Below, one piece after another: positions 1 to 9,977 of a stretch of 64,000 nt of DNA. Position numbers and translations under genes: made by a program. Below the pieces are notes generated by a model. That model was not told the DNA's origin, did not search any database, and saw only the letters and a list, made by a program, of their open reading frames with translations. Each line of letters begins with the position of its first letter. The stretch's first letter is position 1. Source of the stretch: Edwardsiella tarda ATCC 15947 = NBRC 105688 (GTDB taxonomy: Bacteria > Pseudomonadota > Gammaproteobacteria > Enterobacterales > Enterobacteriaceae); the NCBI RefSeq assembly GCF_003113495.2, contig NZ_CP084506.1, positions 2,852,001 through 2,916,000 of the forward strand, given 5' to 3'.

Positions 1-480
1 CGGATCATCATGCGGGATGAAAGGCAGCTGGATCGGGCGCGAACCAGCGGCGATAATCGCGTTATCAAAACGGATCACCGTCTGGCCATCGGCGCCGTCC
101 ACGGTCAGCGTATTCGCCGAGGTGAACTTACCCAATCCATTGACGACACGGACTTTACGACCTTTCGCCATCCCGGCCAAACCACCGGTCAACTGACTGA
201 TGACTTTCTCTTTCCAGGTACGGATCTTATCGATGTCCGTCTTCGGCTCACCGAAGACGATACCATGCTCCGCCAGCGCCTTAGCCTCTTCGATCACTTT
301 AGCCACGTGCAGCAGCGCCTTCGAAGGGATACAACCGACATTCAGACACACCCCGCCCAGGGTGGCATAGCGCTCAACGATAACCGTCTCTAACCCTAAA
401 TCCGCGCAGCGGAATGCCGCAGAATACCCTGCCGGGCCTGCGCCAAGTACCACGACCTGTGTTTTGATTTCAGTACTCAT
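1..480 (-). CDS. lpd: Dihydrolipoyl dehydrogenase (E3), N-terminal part
   Basis: FAD-dependent E3 subunit that reoxidises dihydrolipoamide in the pyruvate and 2-oxoglutarate dehydrogenase complexes, passing electrons to NAD+. Only the first 160 residues lie in the window; the gene runs off the left edge (the family is about 474 aa). The protein starts MSTEIKTQVVVLGAGPAGYS, a Rossmann FAD-binding GxGxxG motif, and carries the redox-active disulfide motif GGVCLNVGCIPSK near residues 40-52. It is the last gene of the pdhR-aceE-aceF-lpd order. The 271-base gap after aceF and a terminator there suggest it can be transcribed separately, as is known for E. coli lpd. Confidence 0.97.
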   Translation of the reverse strand, partial: MSTEIKTQVVVLGAGPAGYSAAFRCADLGLETVIVERYATLGGVCLNVGCIPSKALLHVAKVIEEAKALAEHGIVFGEPKTDIDKIRTWKEKVISQLTGGLAGMAKGRKVRVVNGLGKFTSANTLTVDGADGQTVIRFDNAIIAAGSRPIQLPFIPHDDP

Positions 481-751
481 CATGACCTCTTTATTGTTTT
501 TCCGGCGGTGTGGATGCACCGTGGCGGCATCCTGGCCTGCACGCCTACCGCCTTCCCCCACCCGTAATCATCACGGTGAGGGCGCGGCTTCCGCCGGGAC
601 ACCTGTCGCGCATCACAGTTTACAGAGATGTTAATAATTCTGTAAAGAGATGTTCTGTCGTCAGGTGACGCGGGCTATCAAGCTGACGCGAGCCAGCCTC
701 AATCCAGCCATCGATTCAAGAAAAAGGCCGGCCCATAGGCCGGCCTAGGGC
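481..751 (-). other. aceF-lpd intergenic region
   Basis: A stretch of about 270 bases between aceF and lpd on the minus strand. It holds the aceF terminator hairpin at its upstream end and presumably an lpd promoter, since E. coli lpd has its own ArcA-responsive promoter in the equivalent place. I could not assign a -10/-35 pair or an ArcA site with confidence. An RBS-like AAAGAGG lies just upstream of the lpd ATG. No ORF is supported here. Confidence 0.5.
721..746 (-). terminator. Rho-independent terminator after aceF
   Basis: On the minus strand a perfect 9-bp GC stem, AGGCCGGCC / GGCCGGCCT, with a TATG loop is followed by five T residues. It starts only a few bases after the aceF stop codon, so part of aceEF transcription should end before lpd. 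Confidence 0.9.
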
Positions 752-2635
752 TTACATCACCAGACGGCGAATGTCTGACATCACACTATTGATCAGACTG
801 ATGAAGCGAGCACCGTCGGCCCCATCGATCACCCGGTGATCATAGGACAACGCCAGCGGTAACATCAGGCGTGGCGTAAACTCTTTGCCATTCCAGACCG
901 GTTTCATCGACGACTTGGAGACGCCGAGGATCGCCACTTCTGGAGCGTTGACGATCGGCGTAAACGCCGTCCCACCGATACCGCCCAGGCTAGAGATAGT
1001 GAAGCAGCCACCCTGCATGTCGCTGGCGGTCAATTTGCCTGCACGCGCCTTGGCGGAGAGCTCAGCCAGATCGCGAGACAGCTCGATGATGCCCTTCTTG
1101 TTGACATCACGCAGCACCGGAACCACCAAGCCATTCGGCGTATCTACCGCGACACCGATGTTGATATATTTCTTCAACGTCAGGCGCTGAGCATCTTCCG
1201 ACAGCGAGCTGTTGAAACGAGGCATCGCTTCCAACGCCTTAGCGGCAGCCTTGATGATAAACACCAGCGGGGTGATCTTGACGCCCAGCTTACGCTTCTC
1301 AGCCTCGGCGTTCTGCTGTTTACGGAACGCCTCTACCTCGGTGATATCGGTCTCGTCGAACTGGGTCACATGCGGGATCATCACCCAGTTACGATGCAGG
1401 TTGGCGCCGGAGATCTTCTGAATACGGCCCAGCTCAACCTCTTCCACCTCGCCAAACTTGCTGAAGTCAACCTTCGGCCACGGCAACAGACCCGGCAACG
1501 CGCCACCCGCGGCGGCGGCTGGCGCGCTTTCGGCACGCTTAACCAGCTCTTTCACGTAGGCCTGCACGTCTTCACGCAGGATGCGGCCTTTACGTCCGCT
1601 GCCCTTCACCTTCGCCAGATCGAGGCCAAACTCACGCGCCAGGCGACGGATCACCGGAGTCGCATGCACATAGGCCGCATTCTCGCTAAACTCGCTCTTC
1701 ACCGTATTGCTGCTCTGCGGAGCCGCTGCAGACGGGGTAGCCTGGGCTGGAGCGGCAGGGGCGGCGGCACTCGCCGCCGGGGCTGCGCTTGCCGCAGTCG
1801 GCGTGCTGCCAGCTACGCTGAAGGTCATGATCGGCGAGCCCGTTTTAACTTTATCGCCCACCTTGACGCTAATCGCGCTCACGATCCCCGCGAAGGGAGC
1901 CGGGACTTCCATCGAAGCCTTATCGCCTTCGACGGTGATCAGGGATTGCTCGGCGCTGATGCTGTCACCGATCTTCACCATGATCTCGGTCACTTCCACT
2001 TCATCGCCGCCAATGTCCGGCACGCTGACCGGCTGTTCGGCGCTGGCTGCGGGTGCACTAGAGGCCGCAGCAGCGACGGGCTCGGCGGCGGCCGGCGCAC
2101 TACCGCCAATACTGAAGGTCATGATCGGCGAGCCGGTCTTCACCTTGTCGCCAGTGGCGATAGTGATTGACTGCACCACGCCGGCGAACGGGGCGGGGAC
2201 TTCCATTGAAGCCTTATCGCCTTCGACGGTGATCAGCGACTGCTCCGCCTCGACGCTATCGCCGACCTTAACCAAAATCTCGGTGACCTCGACTTCATCG
2301 CCACCGATGTCCGGCACCTGTACTTCACGCAGCGCCGCGGCACTGGCCGCGACCGGTGCAACTGCCGGCACAGCCGAGGCAGCCGGCTGAGCCGGGGCCG
2401 CATCCGCCGCCTCGAACTCCATGATCAGGGAGCCGGTAGAGACTTTATCTCCAACCGCTACCTTCAGCGCGCTTACCACGCCCGCCTGAGGCGAGGGGAC
2501 TTCCATCGAGGCCTTATCGCCCTCAACCGTGATCAACGACTGCTCCGCCTCGACGCGGTCACCGACTTTCACCAGAATCTCAGTGACTTCAACTTCATCC
2601 GCACCGATGTCCGGTACATTGATTGCAATTGCCAT
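752..2635 (-). CDS. aceF: Dihydrolipoyllysine acetyltransferase (PDH E2)
   Basis: Core subunit of pyruvate dehydrogenase; it moves the acetyl group from lipoyl-lysine to CoA. At 627 aa it matches the three-lipoyl enterobacterial form. Each lipoyl domain has the modification motif GDKASME, with the lipoylated Lys at about 41, 141 and 239, and the domains are separated by Ala/Pro-rich linkers. The peripheral subunit-binding domain lies at about 324-361 ([14 protein letters not shown]). The catalytic domain ends with [15 protein letters not shown], giving active-site His600 and Asp604. It follows aceE by 13 bases, so the two are co-transcribed. The three lipoyl repeats are nearly identical at the protein level. 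Confidence 0.98.
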   Translation of the reverse strand: MAIAINVPDIGADEVEVTEILVKVGDRVEAEQSLITVEGDKASMEVPSPQAGVVSALKVAVGDKVSTGSLIMEFEAADAAPAQPAASAVPAVAPVAASAAALREVQVPDIGGDEVEVTEILVKVGDSVEAEQSLITVEGDKASMEVPAPFAGVVQSITIATGDKVKTGSPIMTFSIGGSAPAAAEPVAAAASSAPAASAEQPVSVPDIGGDEVEVTEIMVKIGDSISAEQSLITVEGDKASMEVPAPFAGIVSAISVKVGDKVKTGSPIMTFSVAGSTPTAASAAPAASAAAPAAPAQATPSAAAPQSSNTVKSEFSENAAYVHATPVIRRLAREFGLDLAKVKGSGRKGRILREDVQAYVKELVKRAESAPAAAAGGALPGLLPWPKVDFSKFGEVEEVELGRIQKISGANLHRNWVMIPHVTQFDETDITEVEAFRKQQNAEAEKRKLGVKITPLVFIIKAAAKALEAMPRFNSSLSEDAQRLTLKKYINIGVAVDTPNGLVVPVLRDVNKKGIIELSRDLAELSAKARAGKLTASDMQGGCFTISSLGGIGGTAFTPIVNAPEVAILGVSKSSMKPVWNGKEFTPRLMLPLALSYDHRVIDGADGARFISLINSVMSDIRRLVM

Positions 2636-2648
2636 TATTCCGTACCTC

Positions 2649-5312
2649 TTATGCCAGACGCGGGTTTACTTTTTCCGGATCGATGTTGAACTTGCTGATG
2701 GCGTCCGCCACCACAGAAGCGGCGATCTCTCCGCGTTTCGCCAGTTCGCCCAGGGCCGCCACGACCACATAGGAGGCATCGACCTCGAAGTGGTGACGCA
2801 GATTCTCACGGCTGTCGGAGCGACCGAAACCATCGGTCCCCAGCACGCGATAGTCGCTGGCCGGTACATAGGTACGAACCTGCTCGGCAAACAGTTTCAT
2901 ATAGTCGGTCGATGCCACGGCCGGCGCATCGTTCATCACCTGAGCGATATACGGCACACGCGGGGTTTCCAGCGGATGCAGCATGTTCCAGCGCTCGCAA
3001 TCCTGACCATCACGAGCCAGCTCGGTGAAGGAGGTGACGCTGTATACATCGCTGCCTACGCCATACTCGTCAGACAGGATGCGTGCCGCTTCACGGACAT
3101 GACGCAGCATGGAGCCGGAGCCCAGCAGCTGAACCTTACCCTTGTCGCCCGCCAGCGTATCCAGACGGTAGATCCCGCGACGGATGCCCTCTTCGACGCC
3201 CTGCGGCATCGCCGGCATATGGTAGTTTTCGTTCAGGGTGGTGATGTAGTAGTAGACGTTCTCCTGCTTCTCACCGTACATGCGCTCCAGGCCATCGTGC
3301 ATGATCACCGCCACTTCATAGGCGTAGGCCGGATCGTAGGAGATGCAGTTCGGGATCGTCAGCGACTGAATATGGCTATGACCATCTTCATGCTGCAAGC
3401 CTTCGCCGTTCAGGGTAGTACGCCCAGAGGTACCGCCGATCAGGAAACCGCGCGCCTGCTGATCGCCCGCCGCCCAGCACAGGTCGCCGATACGCTGGAA
3501 ACCAAACATGGAGTAGTAGATATAGAACGGGATCATCGGCAGATCGTTGGTGCTGTAGGAGGTCGCCGCCGCCAGCCAAGAGGCACCGGCACCCAGCTCG
3601 TTGATCCCCTCTTGCAGGATCTGTCCCTTCTCATCTTCTTTGTAGTAAGCAACCTGCTCACGGTCCTGCGGGGTATACTGCTGACCATTCGGGCTATAGA
3701 TACCAATCTGACGGAACAGACCTTCCATACCGAAGGTACGCGCCTCGTCGGCGATGATCGGTACCAGGCGATCCTTGATGGATTTGTTCTTCAGCATCAC
3801 GTTCAGCGCACGGACGAAGGCGATGGTGGTCGAGATCTCTTTGTTCTGCTCTTCCAACAGCGGAGAGAAGTCCTCCAGCGTCGGCAACGCCAACTTCTCG
3901 CTGAAGTGCGTCAGACGGGTCGGCACATAGCCCTGCAACGCCGCACGGCGCTCATGCAGATAACGCGCTTCCTCGGAGTCGGCCTCGAAGGTCACGTAAG
4001 GCAGTTTCTCCAGATCGGCGTCGGCCACCGGTACATTGAAGCGATCGCGGAAGTGGCGTACCCCTTCCATGTTCATCTTCTTCACCTGATGCGCAATGTT
4101 CTTACCTTCGGCGGTATCGCCCATACCGTAACCCTTGATGGTATGCACCAGGATCACCGTCGGCTGGCCCTTAGTCTCTTCGGCCTTCTTGAAGGCGGCA
4201 TAGACTTTCTTCGGATCGTGACCGCCACGGTTCAGCGCCCAGATCTCGTCGTCGGACATGTCCTTGACCAGTGCCGCCGTTTCCGGATAACGACCGAAGA
4301 AGTGTTCGCGCACATAGGCACCGTTCTTCGATTTAAAGGTCTGGTAATCGCCGTCCAGCGTCTCATTCATCAGCTGAATCAGCTTGCCACTGGTGTCTTT
4401 ACGCAGCAGCGCATCCCAACGGGAACCCCAGATGACCTTGATGACGTTCCAGCCAGCACCGGCGAAGATCCCTTCCAACTCATTGATGATCTTACCGTTG
4501 CCCGTAACCGGGCCATCCAGACGTTGCAGGTTACAGTTGATAACGAAGCACAGGTTATCCAGCTTATCGCGGGTGGCGATGGTGATGGCACCCTTGGATT
4601 CCGGCTCATCCATCTCACCGTCGCCCAAGAAGGCATAGACGCGCTGTGCCGTGGTATCTTTCAGGCCACGGTGGTTCAGATACTTCAGGAATTTAGCCTG
4701 ATAGATTGCCCCCAACGGCCCCAATCCCATGGAGACGGTCGGGAACTGCCAGAACTCCGGCATCAACTTCGGATGCGGGTAAGAGGACAAGCCCTTGCCG
4801 TGCACTTCCTGACGGAAGTTATTCAGCTGCTCTTCCGTCAGACGCCCTTCCAGGAAGGCGCGCGCATAGATCCCCGGGGAGATGTGGCCCTGGAAGTAGA
4901 CCAAATCGCCGCCATCCTTCTGGTTACGCGCACGGAAGAAGTGGTTGAAGCACACCTCGTAGACGGTAGCAGAAGACTGATAGGAGGCCATGTGACCGCC
5001 CAGCTCCAGATCTTTCTTCGACGCATGCAGGACGATCATCACCGCGTTCCAACGCATCGCGATACGGATACGGCGCTCCAGCTCCAGGTTTCCCGGATAA
5101 GCCGGCTCATCTTCCGGGGCAATACTGTTCACATAATTGTGGGCCAGCGTGGCGGAAGGCAGGTTAACACCGCCTTGACGGGCGGAGTTCAATACCTGAT
5201 CGATCAGATATTGCGCACGCTCTACGCCTTCTTCACGGATGACCGATTCTATCGCCTGCAGCCAATCGCGGGTTTCGATCGGATCCACGTCATTAAGTAA
5301 ACGATCTGACAT
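2649..5312 (-). CDS. aceE: Pyruvate dehydrogenase E1 component
   Basis: Thiamine-diphosphate enzyme that decarboxylates pyruvate and acetylates the lipoyl groups of AceF. At 887 aa its length equals the homodimeric E1 of E. coli. The ThDP/Mg motif [10 protein letters not shown] lies at about 230-239, followed by [14 protein letters not shown]. The start [17 protein letters not shown] is preceded by a good RBS (AAGGAATACCACC). It sits between pdhR and aceF on the same strand, with a structured 147-base gap upstream (see the hairpin at 5349-5392). A long open frame on the opposite strand is a codon-bias mirror and not a gene. Confidence 0.98.
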   Translation of the reverse strand: MSDRLLNDVDPIETRDWLQAIESVIREEGVERAQYLIDQVLNSARQGGVNLPSATLAHNYVNSIAPEDEPAYPGNLELERRIRIAMRWNAVMIVLHASKKDLELGGHMASYQSSATVYEVCFNHFFRARNQKDGGDLVYFQGHISPGIYARAFLEGRLTEEQLNNFRQEVHGKGLSSYPHPKLMPEFWQFPTVSMGLGPLGAIYQAKFLKYLNHRGLKDTTAQRVYAFLGDGEMDEPESKGAITIATRDKLDNLCFVINCNLQRLDGPVTGNGKIINELEGIFAGAGWNVIKVIWGSRWDALLRKDTSGKLIQLMNETLDGDYQTFKSKNGAYVREHFFGRYPETAALVKDMSDDEIWALNRGGHDPKKVYAAFKKAEETKGQPTVILVHTIKGYGMGDTAEGKNIAHQVKKMNMEGVRHFRDRFNVPVADADLEKLPYVTFEADSEEARYLHERRAALQGYVPTRLTHFSEKLALPTLEDFSPLLEEQNKEISTTIAFVRALNVMLKNKSIKDRLVPIIADEARTFGMEGLFRQIGIYSPNGQQYTPQDREQVAYYKEDEKGQILQEGINELGAGASWLAAATSYSTNDLPMIPFYIYYSMFGFQRIGDLCWAAGDQQARGFLIGGTSGRTTLNGEGLQHEDGHSHIQSLTIPNCISYDPAYAYEVAVIMHDGLERMYGEKQENVYYYITTLNENYHMPAMPQGVEEGIRRGIYRLDTLAGDKGKVQLLGSGSMLRHVREAARILSDEYGVGSDVYSVTSFTELARDGQDCERWNMLHPLETPRVPYIAQVMNDAPAVASTDYMKLFAEQVRTYVPASDYRVLGTDGFGRSDSRENLRHHFEVDASYVVVAALGELAKRGEIAASVVADAISKFNIDPEKVNPRLA

Positions 5313-5348
5313 GGTGGTATTCCTTATCTGTCTAATGGGTTATCTGGA

Positions 5349-5392
5349 GCCTGTCTCCCTGCGCTTTCATGCAAAAGCGCACGAAGACAGGC
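5349..5392 (-). other. Long hairpin in the pdhR-aceE gap (aceE leader)
   Basis: An inverted repeat with an outer 8-bp arm GCCTGTCT / AGACAGGC and an inner arm GCGCTTT / AAAGCGC, separated by a small internal loop, can form a long stem about 40 bases upstream of the aceE start. There is no T-run after it on either strand, so it is not a typical terminator. It could stabilise or process the mRNA between pdhR and aceE; that role is inference. Confidence 0.55.
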
Positions 5393-5459
5393 CCAATCGG
5401 TTAGTTGCCTAGCATTAACATCGGTGTACACCCCTTACGGGTCATGCACGGACCAATTT

Positions 5460-6224
5460 TCAATCTTTACGCTGCTGGAGCAGTCGTAGCGAACGCTCGC
5501 GGCGGCTATGCTCGCGACTCATCTCCAGCAAAATATCTTCAATAAAGGCCAAGTGGCGGTGCGATGCCTCGCGCGCGCGCTCTGGCTCACGCGCCACGAT
5601 AGCCGCAAAGATACTGGCGCGGTGGTCGCTCACCAGCGCTAACATTTCGCGCCGCGAGTAGAGCAACTCAAAGTTTTGTTTTACGTTCTGTTCCAACATC
5701 GGTGCCATGCAACGCAACAGATGGAGCAACACCACGTTATGTGCCGCCTCGGTTACCGCCACCTGATACTGCATCACGGCATCCGCCTCCCGATCCAAAT
5801 CGCCCGCGGCCTGCGCGCTCTCGATCGCCAGATGGCACTCACGCAGGCGCGCGAAATCTTCGTCCGTCCCCCGCAACGCGGCGTAATAGGCGGCGATCCC
5901 CTCTAGGGCATGACGTGTTTCCAACAGATCGAATTGAGATTCGGGGTGGGCGGCGAGCAGCTCGGCCAGTGGGTCGCTAAAGCTCTGCCAGAGATTGGTC
6001 TGAACGAAGGTGCCTCCCCCCTGACGGCGCAGCAGTAATCCCTTGGCTTCGAGGCGTTGAATCGCCTCACGCAAAGAGGGACGGGAGACATCGAATTGCT
6101 TCGCTAACTCGCGCTCCGGCGGCAGCTTCTCGCCAGGACGCAGCGTTCCTTCCAGGATCAGATATTCCAACTGCTGTTCGATCACATCTGATAATTTAGG
6201 CTGGCGGATTTTGCTGTAGGCCAT
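5460..6224 (-). CDS. pdhR: Pyruvate-sensing GntR/FadR-type repressor of the PDH operon
   Basis: Transcriptional repressor of pdhR-aceEF-lpd, released by pyruvate. At 254 aa it is the same length as E. coli PdhR. The N-terminal winged helix-turn-helix (about residues 8-75, with [30 protein letters not shown]) is followed by an FCD ligand-binding domain (about 90-220). It is the first gene of the operon and divergent from aroP. A perfect PdhR-type palindrome lies 54 bases upstream of its start, so it very likely represses itself. Confidence 0.97.
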   Translation of the reverse strand: MAYSKIRQPKLSDVIEQQLEYLILEGTLRPGEKLPPERELAKQFDVSRPSLREAIQRLEAKGLLLRRQGGGTFVQTNLWQSFSDPLAELLAAHPESQFDLLETRHALEGIAAYYAALRGTDEDFARLRECHLAIESAQAAGDLDREADAVMQYQVAVTEAAHNVVLLHLLRCMAPMLEQNVKQNFELLYSRREMLALVSDHRASIFAAIVAREPERAREASHRHLAFIEDILLEMSREHSRRERSLRLLQQRKD

Positions 6225-6277
6225 GTGGCAATGTCTTCTCTGAGCGTAAACGCGTTCTCATCGGAGAGCCGCAAAGT

Positions 6278-6296
6278 AAATTGGTATTACCAATTT
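6278..6296 (-). promoter_or_regulatory. PdhR operator
   Basis: AAATTGGTATTACCAATTT is a perfect 19-base palindrome around a central T and fits the known PdhR box AATTGGTnnnACCAATT. It lies 54-72 bases upstream of the pdhR start codon, the expected place for pyruvate-controlled repression of the operon. Confidence 0.93.
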
Positions 6297-6420
6297 CAAA
6301 AACATGACGACAAAGTAACAAAATCTTCACTACTTGTCCATACAGCTATTGATGCAAATCATAAAACGGGCATTTTTTAACAAAACAACACCAATGTTAC
6401 AGCATCGAAATAACCAAGAC

Positions 6421-6433
6421 ATGGTATTACCAT
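6421..6433. promoter_or_regulatory. Second PdhR-like palindrome
   Basis: ATGGTATTACCAT shares the core TGGTATTACCA with the operator at 6278-6296 but lacks the outer AATT arms. It lies 125 bases further from pdhR, towards aroP. It may be an auxiliary PdhR site allowing looping or control of the divergent side; this is inference. Confidence 0.5.
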
Positions 6434-6718
6434 TTACGATGACAATATATAAATTAACGCAAACTCCCCTCCTATTTTCCAGGCTGAAGCGTGTAAGCCT
6501 AGCCTAATCGTGGCCTCTCCGCGGCTCGGCCACCATCGTCCTATCATGTCGGGAGATCTCCCGAAGATAGCCACCTTACCCAGGAAAACGCCTTCGTATC
6601 CCGCGACACAAGGCTGTGTACGTTGACGACTTGAACAAGAAATCAGATGAATTTTTTTTCGACTACCATTATTCTATTGTTATTGGTAGTCATCGTTAGC
6701 ATTTAGATTAACAACCAA

Positions 6719-6736
6719 TGTAAATATAAAATTACA
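6719..6736 (+). promoter_or_regulatory. TyrR box upstream of aroP
   Basis: TGTAAATATAAAATTACA matches the TyrR consensus TGTAAA-N6-TTTACA at 11 of 12 defined positions. It lies about 70 bases upstream of aroP, whose E. coli counterpart is repressed by TyrR with aromatic amino acids. Confidence 0.85.
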
Positions 6737-6807
6737 CGATTCGTAGCGATACTATGACACCCTGATACGCGCACTGGTTTGAACGTAGCGGGAGAGGACA
6801 AGGATAT

Positions 6808-8187
6808 ATGAGTGAGCAACGCGGCGAGCAGCTACAGCGCGGCCTGAAGAATCGCCACATCCAACTGATCGCCCTGGGCGGGGCCATCGGCACCGGATTA
6901 TTTCTCGGCATTGCGCAGACGATTAAGATGGCGGGGCCGGCCGTACTACTGGGTTATGCCATCGGTGGTTTCATTGCCTTCTTAATCATGCGCCAGCTGG
7001 GTGAAATGGTCGTCGAGGAGCCGGTCGCCGGCTCATTCAGCCACTTCGCCTATAAATATTGGGGAGACTTCGCGGGCTTTGCCTCCGGCTGGAACTACTG
7101 GGTGCTGTATGTGCTGGTCGCCATGGCAGAGCTCACCGCCGTCGGTATCTATGTGCAATACTGGTTTCCCGAGATCCCGACCTGGGTCTCCGCCGCGGTC
7201 TTCTTCCTGCTGATCAACGCCATCAACCTGGCCAACGTCAAAATCTATGGCGAGCTGGAGTTCTGGTTCGCCATCATCAAGGTGGTCGCGATTATCGGGA
7301 TGATTTTGTTCGGCGGGTGGCTGCTGTTCAGCGGCCAGGGTGGCCCCGAGGCCTCGGTCAGTAACCTGTGGGATCAGGGTGGTTTCTTCCCCAATGGTGT
7401 CATGGGGTTAGTCATGGCTATGGCGGTGATCATGTTCTCGTTCGGTGGATTGGAGCTGGTTGGCATCACCGCAGCAGAGGCTGATGATCCGCAGCGCAGC
7501 ATTCCGAAGGCAACCAATCAGGTCATCTATCGTATCCTGATCTTCTACATCGGCTCACTGGCCATTCTGCTCTCCCTCTATCCGTGGGGTAAAGTCGTGG
7601 AAGGGGGTAGCCCATTCGTGATGATCTTCCACGCCCTGGACAGCAACCTGGTCGCGACCATCCTCAACATCGTGGCCCTGACCGCCGCCCTATCGGTCTA
7701 CAACAGTTGTGTCTACTGCAATAGCCGCATGCTGTTCGGCCTGGCGCAACAAGGTAATGGTCCGAAAGCCCTGCTTAAGGTCGATGCCCGTGGCGTGCCC
7801 GTGGTGGCGATCGGTCTATCGGCAGCCGCGACGCTGCTGTGCGTCCTGATCAACTACCTCATGCCCGGCAAAGCCTTCGAGCTGCTGATGGCGCTGGTTG
7901 TCTCGGCGCTGGTGATCAACTGGGCGATGATCAGTGTGGCGCACCTGCGCTTCCGCGCCCAGAAAGATCGCGAGGGGGTGGTGACGCGCTTCCGTGCCTT
8001 CTGGTACCCGGCGGGTAACTATCTCTGTCTGATCTTTATGGCCGCGATTCTGGTCATCATGTTCTTCACCCCAGGGATCCAGATTTCGGTCTTACTGATC
8101 CCGCTGTGGTTGGTGGTCTTGGCCATCGGTTATGCCATCAAGAAACAACGCACCCGGCAACACGGTAGCCTCTCCAGTCACGGCTAA
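6808..8187 (+). CDS. aroP: Aromatic amino acid permease
   Basis: Proton-driven APC-superfamily importer of Phe, Tyr and Trp in the inner membrane. At 459 aa with about 12 hydrophobic segments it has the family signature GGAIGTGLFLG near residue 29 and VEEPVAGSFSHFAYKYWG near 72. Much of the sequence follows AroP (AALSVYNSCVYCNSRMLFGLAQQGN), although some stretches (GIAQTIKMAGPAVLLGY, SPFVMIFHALDSN) resemble the paralogue PheP. The position divergent from pdhR and a TyrR box upstream favour AroP. The start follows GGGAGAGGACAAGGATAT. A strong terminator follows. Confidence 0.93.
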   Translation: MSEQRGEQLQRGLKNRHIQLIALGGAIGTGLFLGIAQTIKMAGPAVLLGYAIGGFIAFLIMRQLGEMVVEEPVAGSFSHFAYKYWGDFAGFASGWNYWVLYVLVAMAELTAVGIYVQYWFPEIPTWVSAAVFFLLINAINLANVKIYGELEFWFAIIKVVAIIGMILFGGWLLFSGQGGPEASVSNLWDQGGFFPNGVMGLVMAMAVIMFSFGGLELVGITAAEADDPQRSIPKATNQVIYRILIFYIGSLAILLSLYPWGKVVEGGSPFVMIFHALDSNLVATILNIVALTAALSVYNSCVYCNSRMLFGLAQQGNGPKALLKVDARGVPVVAIGLSAAATLLCVLINYLMPGKAFELLMALVVSALVINWAMISVAHLRFRAQKDREGVVTRFRAFWYPAGNYLCLIFMAAILVIMFFTPGIQISVLLIPLWLVVLAIGYAIKKQRTRQHGSLSSHG

Positions 8188-8210
8188 ACGACACACTCGT
8201 CTCACCATAA

Positions 8211-8238
8211 AAAACCCCGGTCAATCGACCGGGGTTTT
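8211..8238 (+). terminator. Bidirectional terminator between aroP and ampE
   Basis: AAAACCCCGGTC / GACCGGGGTTTT form a perfect 12-bp stem with an AATC loop, with A- and T-tracts on the two sides. It lies between the convergent aroP and ampE genes and should end transcripts from both. Confidence 0.93.
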
Positions 8239-8262
8239 ATTTGCCACGCAAACAGACGGCTG

Positions 8263-9117
8263 TTACAGCAGCGCACCATAGATGGTCAAGAGCGCCACCA
8301 CGACGATCAATACCAACGTGATGCGCCGCGCTAATGTCACCGCCGCCAACGGCGTTTTCAATGCATCGAGATGGGGATCGCGCGCCAGCGAAAGCTGCGC
8401 CAGACTGCTCAGCACCTGGTAGGGACTGCTACGCCAGTCTCCCAGCGAGGCCAGCCAAGCCGGCAACGCCCGCTCGCCATGCCCCAACAGCGCATAGGCG
8501 ATACCGGCCACACGCACCGGTAGCCAATCAACCCAATGCAGCAGACGATCGATGCCAGACTGGGCTCGCGCGAGTGGATCGATCTGACGGGTCAACCAAC
8601 TCTGGTAAGCGCGCAGCAGCGCGTAGCCCCCCAGCGCCACCGGCCCGTAAGGGCCTGCCACCACAAAGTAGAACAACGGCGCCAGATAGAAACGGTAGTT
8701 GATCCACACCAATGCGTTCTGCAGTTCCCGTAGGCGCACCTCGGGGCGCATATCCTTAGACAGGCCAGGGATCAAGGCTAACTCGGCGGCCATCTGCGCC
8801 ATGGCATCCTGTTCCCCGCGCCGTGCCGCCTTCATATAGGCACGATAATCTCGACGAATACCACCAGCGCCGAAGCAGAACAACCCGACGACAATCCACA
8901 ACAGTAGTGTCGGCAAACCAAAGAACAGGCCCCGCAAACTCTGTAGCGCCAAGGCGAGCAACAGCATCCATAGCAGCAGCAGTAACAGGGTTTTCACCAA
9001 CGAGACCCTTTTGCCCAGGGCAAAAATGGGGGCGAAACGCTGATCGATTTGCCAGTGATTACCTAACTTAAACAACCGCTCCCAACCCAGGACCAGTAGT
9101 AGCGAGAATAACGTCAT
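8263..9117 (-). CDS. ampE: Beta-lactamase regulator AmpE
   Basis: Inner-membrane protein of the CobD/Cbib-like AmpE family. At 284 aa it is the same length as E. coli AmpE. Hydrophobic segments lie at about 1-10, 38-60, 63-85, 140-165 and at the C-terminus (about 262-284). It lies 24 bases downstream of ampD on the same strand, the usual ampDE arrangement linked to peptidoglycan recycling and AmpC induction. Its biochemical role is not settled. Confidence 0.94.
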   Translation of the reverse strand: MTLFSLLLVLGWERLFKLGNHWQIDQRFAPIFALGKRVSLVKTLLLLLLWMLLLALALQSLRGLFFGLPTLLLWIVVGLFCFGAGGIRRDYRAYMKAARRGEQDAMAQMAAELALIPGLSKDMRPEVRLRELQNALVWINYRFYLAPLFYFVVAGPYGPVALGGYALLRAYQSWLTRQIDPLARAQSGIDRLLHWVDWLPVRVAGIAYALLGHGERALPAWLASLGDWRSSPYQVLSSLAQLSLARDPHLDALKTPLAAVTLARRITLVLIVVVALLTIYGALL

Positions 9118-9141
9118 CTCCGGTAGCTCTCTCTTCGTATT

Positions 9142-9729
9142 TTATGGATGGGAGGATGAGATTTCTTCCGCCTCGAGGGCGGCAAGCGCCTCGCGCAATT
9201 GGCGGTGGAATGTCTGCCAACAGAAGGCCTGGCCCGGATCGCTCTTGCGTCCCGGTGCGATATCACTGTGACCCGTCACGCGCGCCGGCGACATCGGGTA
9301 GTGATGCATGAGCGTCGCGCTCACCTCGGCCAATGCCCGATACTGTTGCGAGGTATACGGCAAGCTATCCGTCCCCTCCAGTTCGATGCCCACGGAAAAA
9401 TCATTACACCGCTCACGCCCTTGGTAACGGGAGACCCCCGCATGCCATGCGCGCGCCTCGAACGGCACATATTGGACGATCTGACCATCGCGTCGAATCA
9501 GGCAATGCGCCGACACCCGCAAGCCCCGTAGTTCGGCGAAGCTGGGATGATCCTCCGTCGCCAAGGTTCCACTAAATAGGTGATCGATATAGGGCCCCCC
9601 AAACTCCCCCGCCGGAAGACTAATATTATGGATCACCAGCACCGAGGGTAACTCGCCCTGCGGGCGCGCATCGCAATGGGGCGACGGTACCCGCCTGACA
9701 CCACATAGCCACCCATTCTCCAGTTGCAT
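9142..9729 (-). CDS. ampD: 1,6-anhydro-N-acetylmuramyl-L-alanine amidase
   Basis: Cytoplasmic zinc amidase of peptidoglycan recycling; it cleaves anhydroMurNAc-peptides and so keeps ampC uninduced. From the ATG at 9729 the protein is 195 aa and starts MQLENGWLCGVRRVPSPH, which puts the zinc ligand at His34 exactly as in E. coli AmpD. The other ligands are in GHSDIAPGRKSDPG. An in-frame GTG four codons upstream (9741) has a slightly better Shine-Dalgarno and is an alternative start. In E. coli nadC comes next, divergently; here it is missing. Confidence 0.95.
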   Translation of the reverse strand: MQLENGWLCGVRRVPSPHCDARPQGELPSVLVIHNISLPAGEFGGPYIDHLFSGTLATEDHPSFAELRGLRVSAHCLIRRDGQIVQYVPFEARAWHAGVSRYQGRERCNDFSVGIELEGTDSLPYTSQQYRALAEVSATLMHHYPMSPARVTGHSDIAPGRKSDPGQAFCWQTFHRQLREALAALEAEEISSSHP

Positions 9730-9977
9730 CGCCAAACTCACTTTTCCCAGAGGTAAATACGCTACAGGGTAGCATGATTCTTACGCTCCGCCGCCCCCTC
9801 CCCATCCATGGCCATCAAAATGGCCTCGCCACATCTGTGTACGCATACGCAGACGAGATGAACATGATGTCGCTCTGTGCCGCTTGCCTGCGGAGCGGGG
9901 CGTAAGCCCCCCTCGCTACACTCGCCGACAACGGCAAGCCAACGCACACTAACCCGCATCAATCCCTGGAGGCGACC

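Larger units (their letters stand above)
6225..6807. other. Divergent pdhR-aroP regulatory region
   Basis: These 583 bases carry no supported gene. They are relatively AT-rich and hold the PdhR operator, a second PdhR-like palindrome (6421-6433), a perfect 16-base palindrome TCGGGAGATCTCCCGA at 6549-6564 of unknown role, and a TyrR box at 6719-6736 close to aroP. The size and site content fit two divergent, separately regulated promoters. Confidence 0.7.

Noticed and set aside
1370..2390. Plus-strand open frames opposite the aceF lipoyl repeats
   Set aside because: Their repeats simply reflect the three lipoyl-domain DNA repeats read backwards; no gene signals.
2529..5300. A 923-codon open frame on the plus strand opposite aceE
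   Set aside because: It mirrors the codon bias of aceE, has no recognisable domain and no RBS, and overlaps the operon fully in antisense.
9742..9977. nadC remnant between ampD and ppdD
   Set aside because: Neither strand shows NadC-like stretches; the open frame at 9762-9962 has no resemblance to the enzyme.
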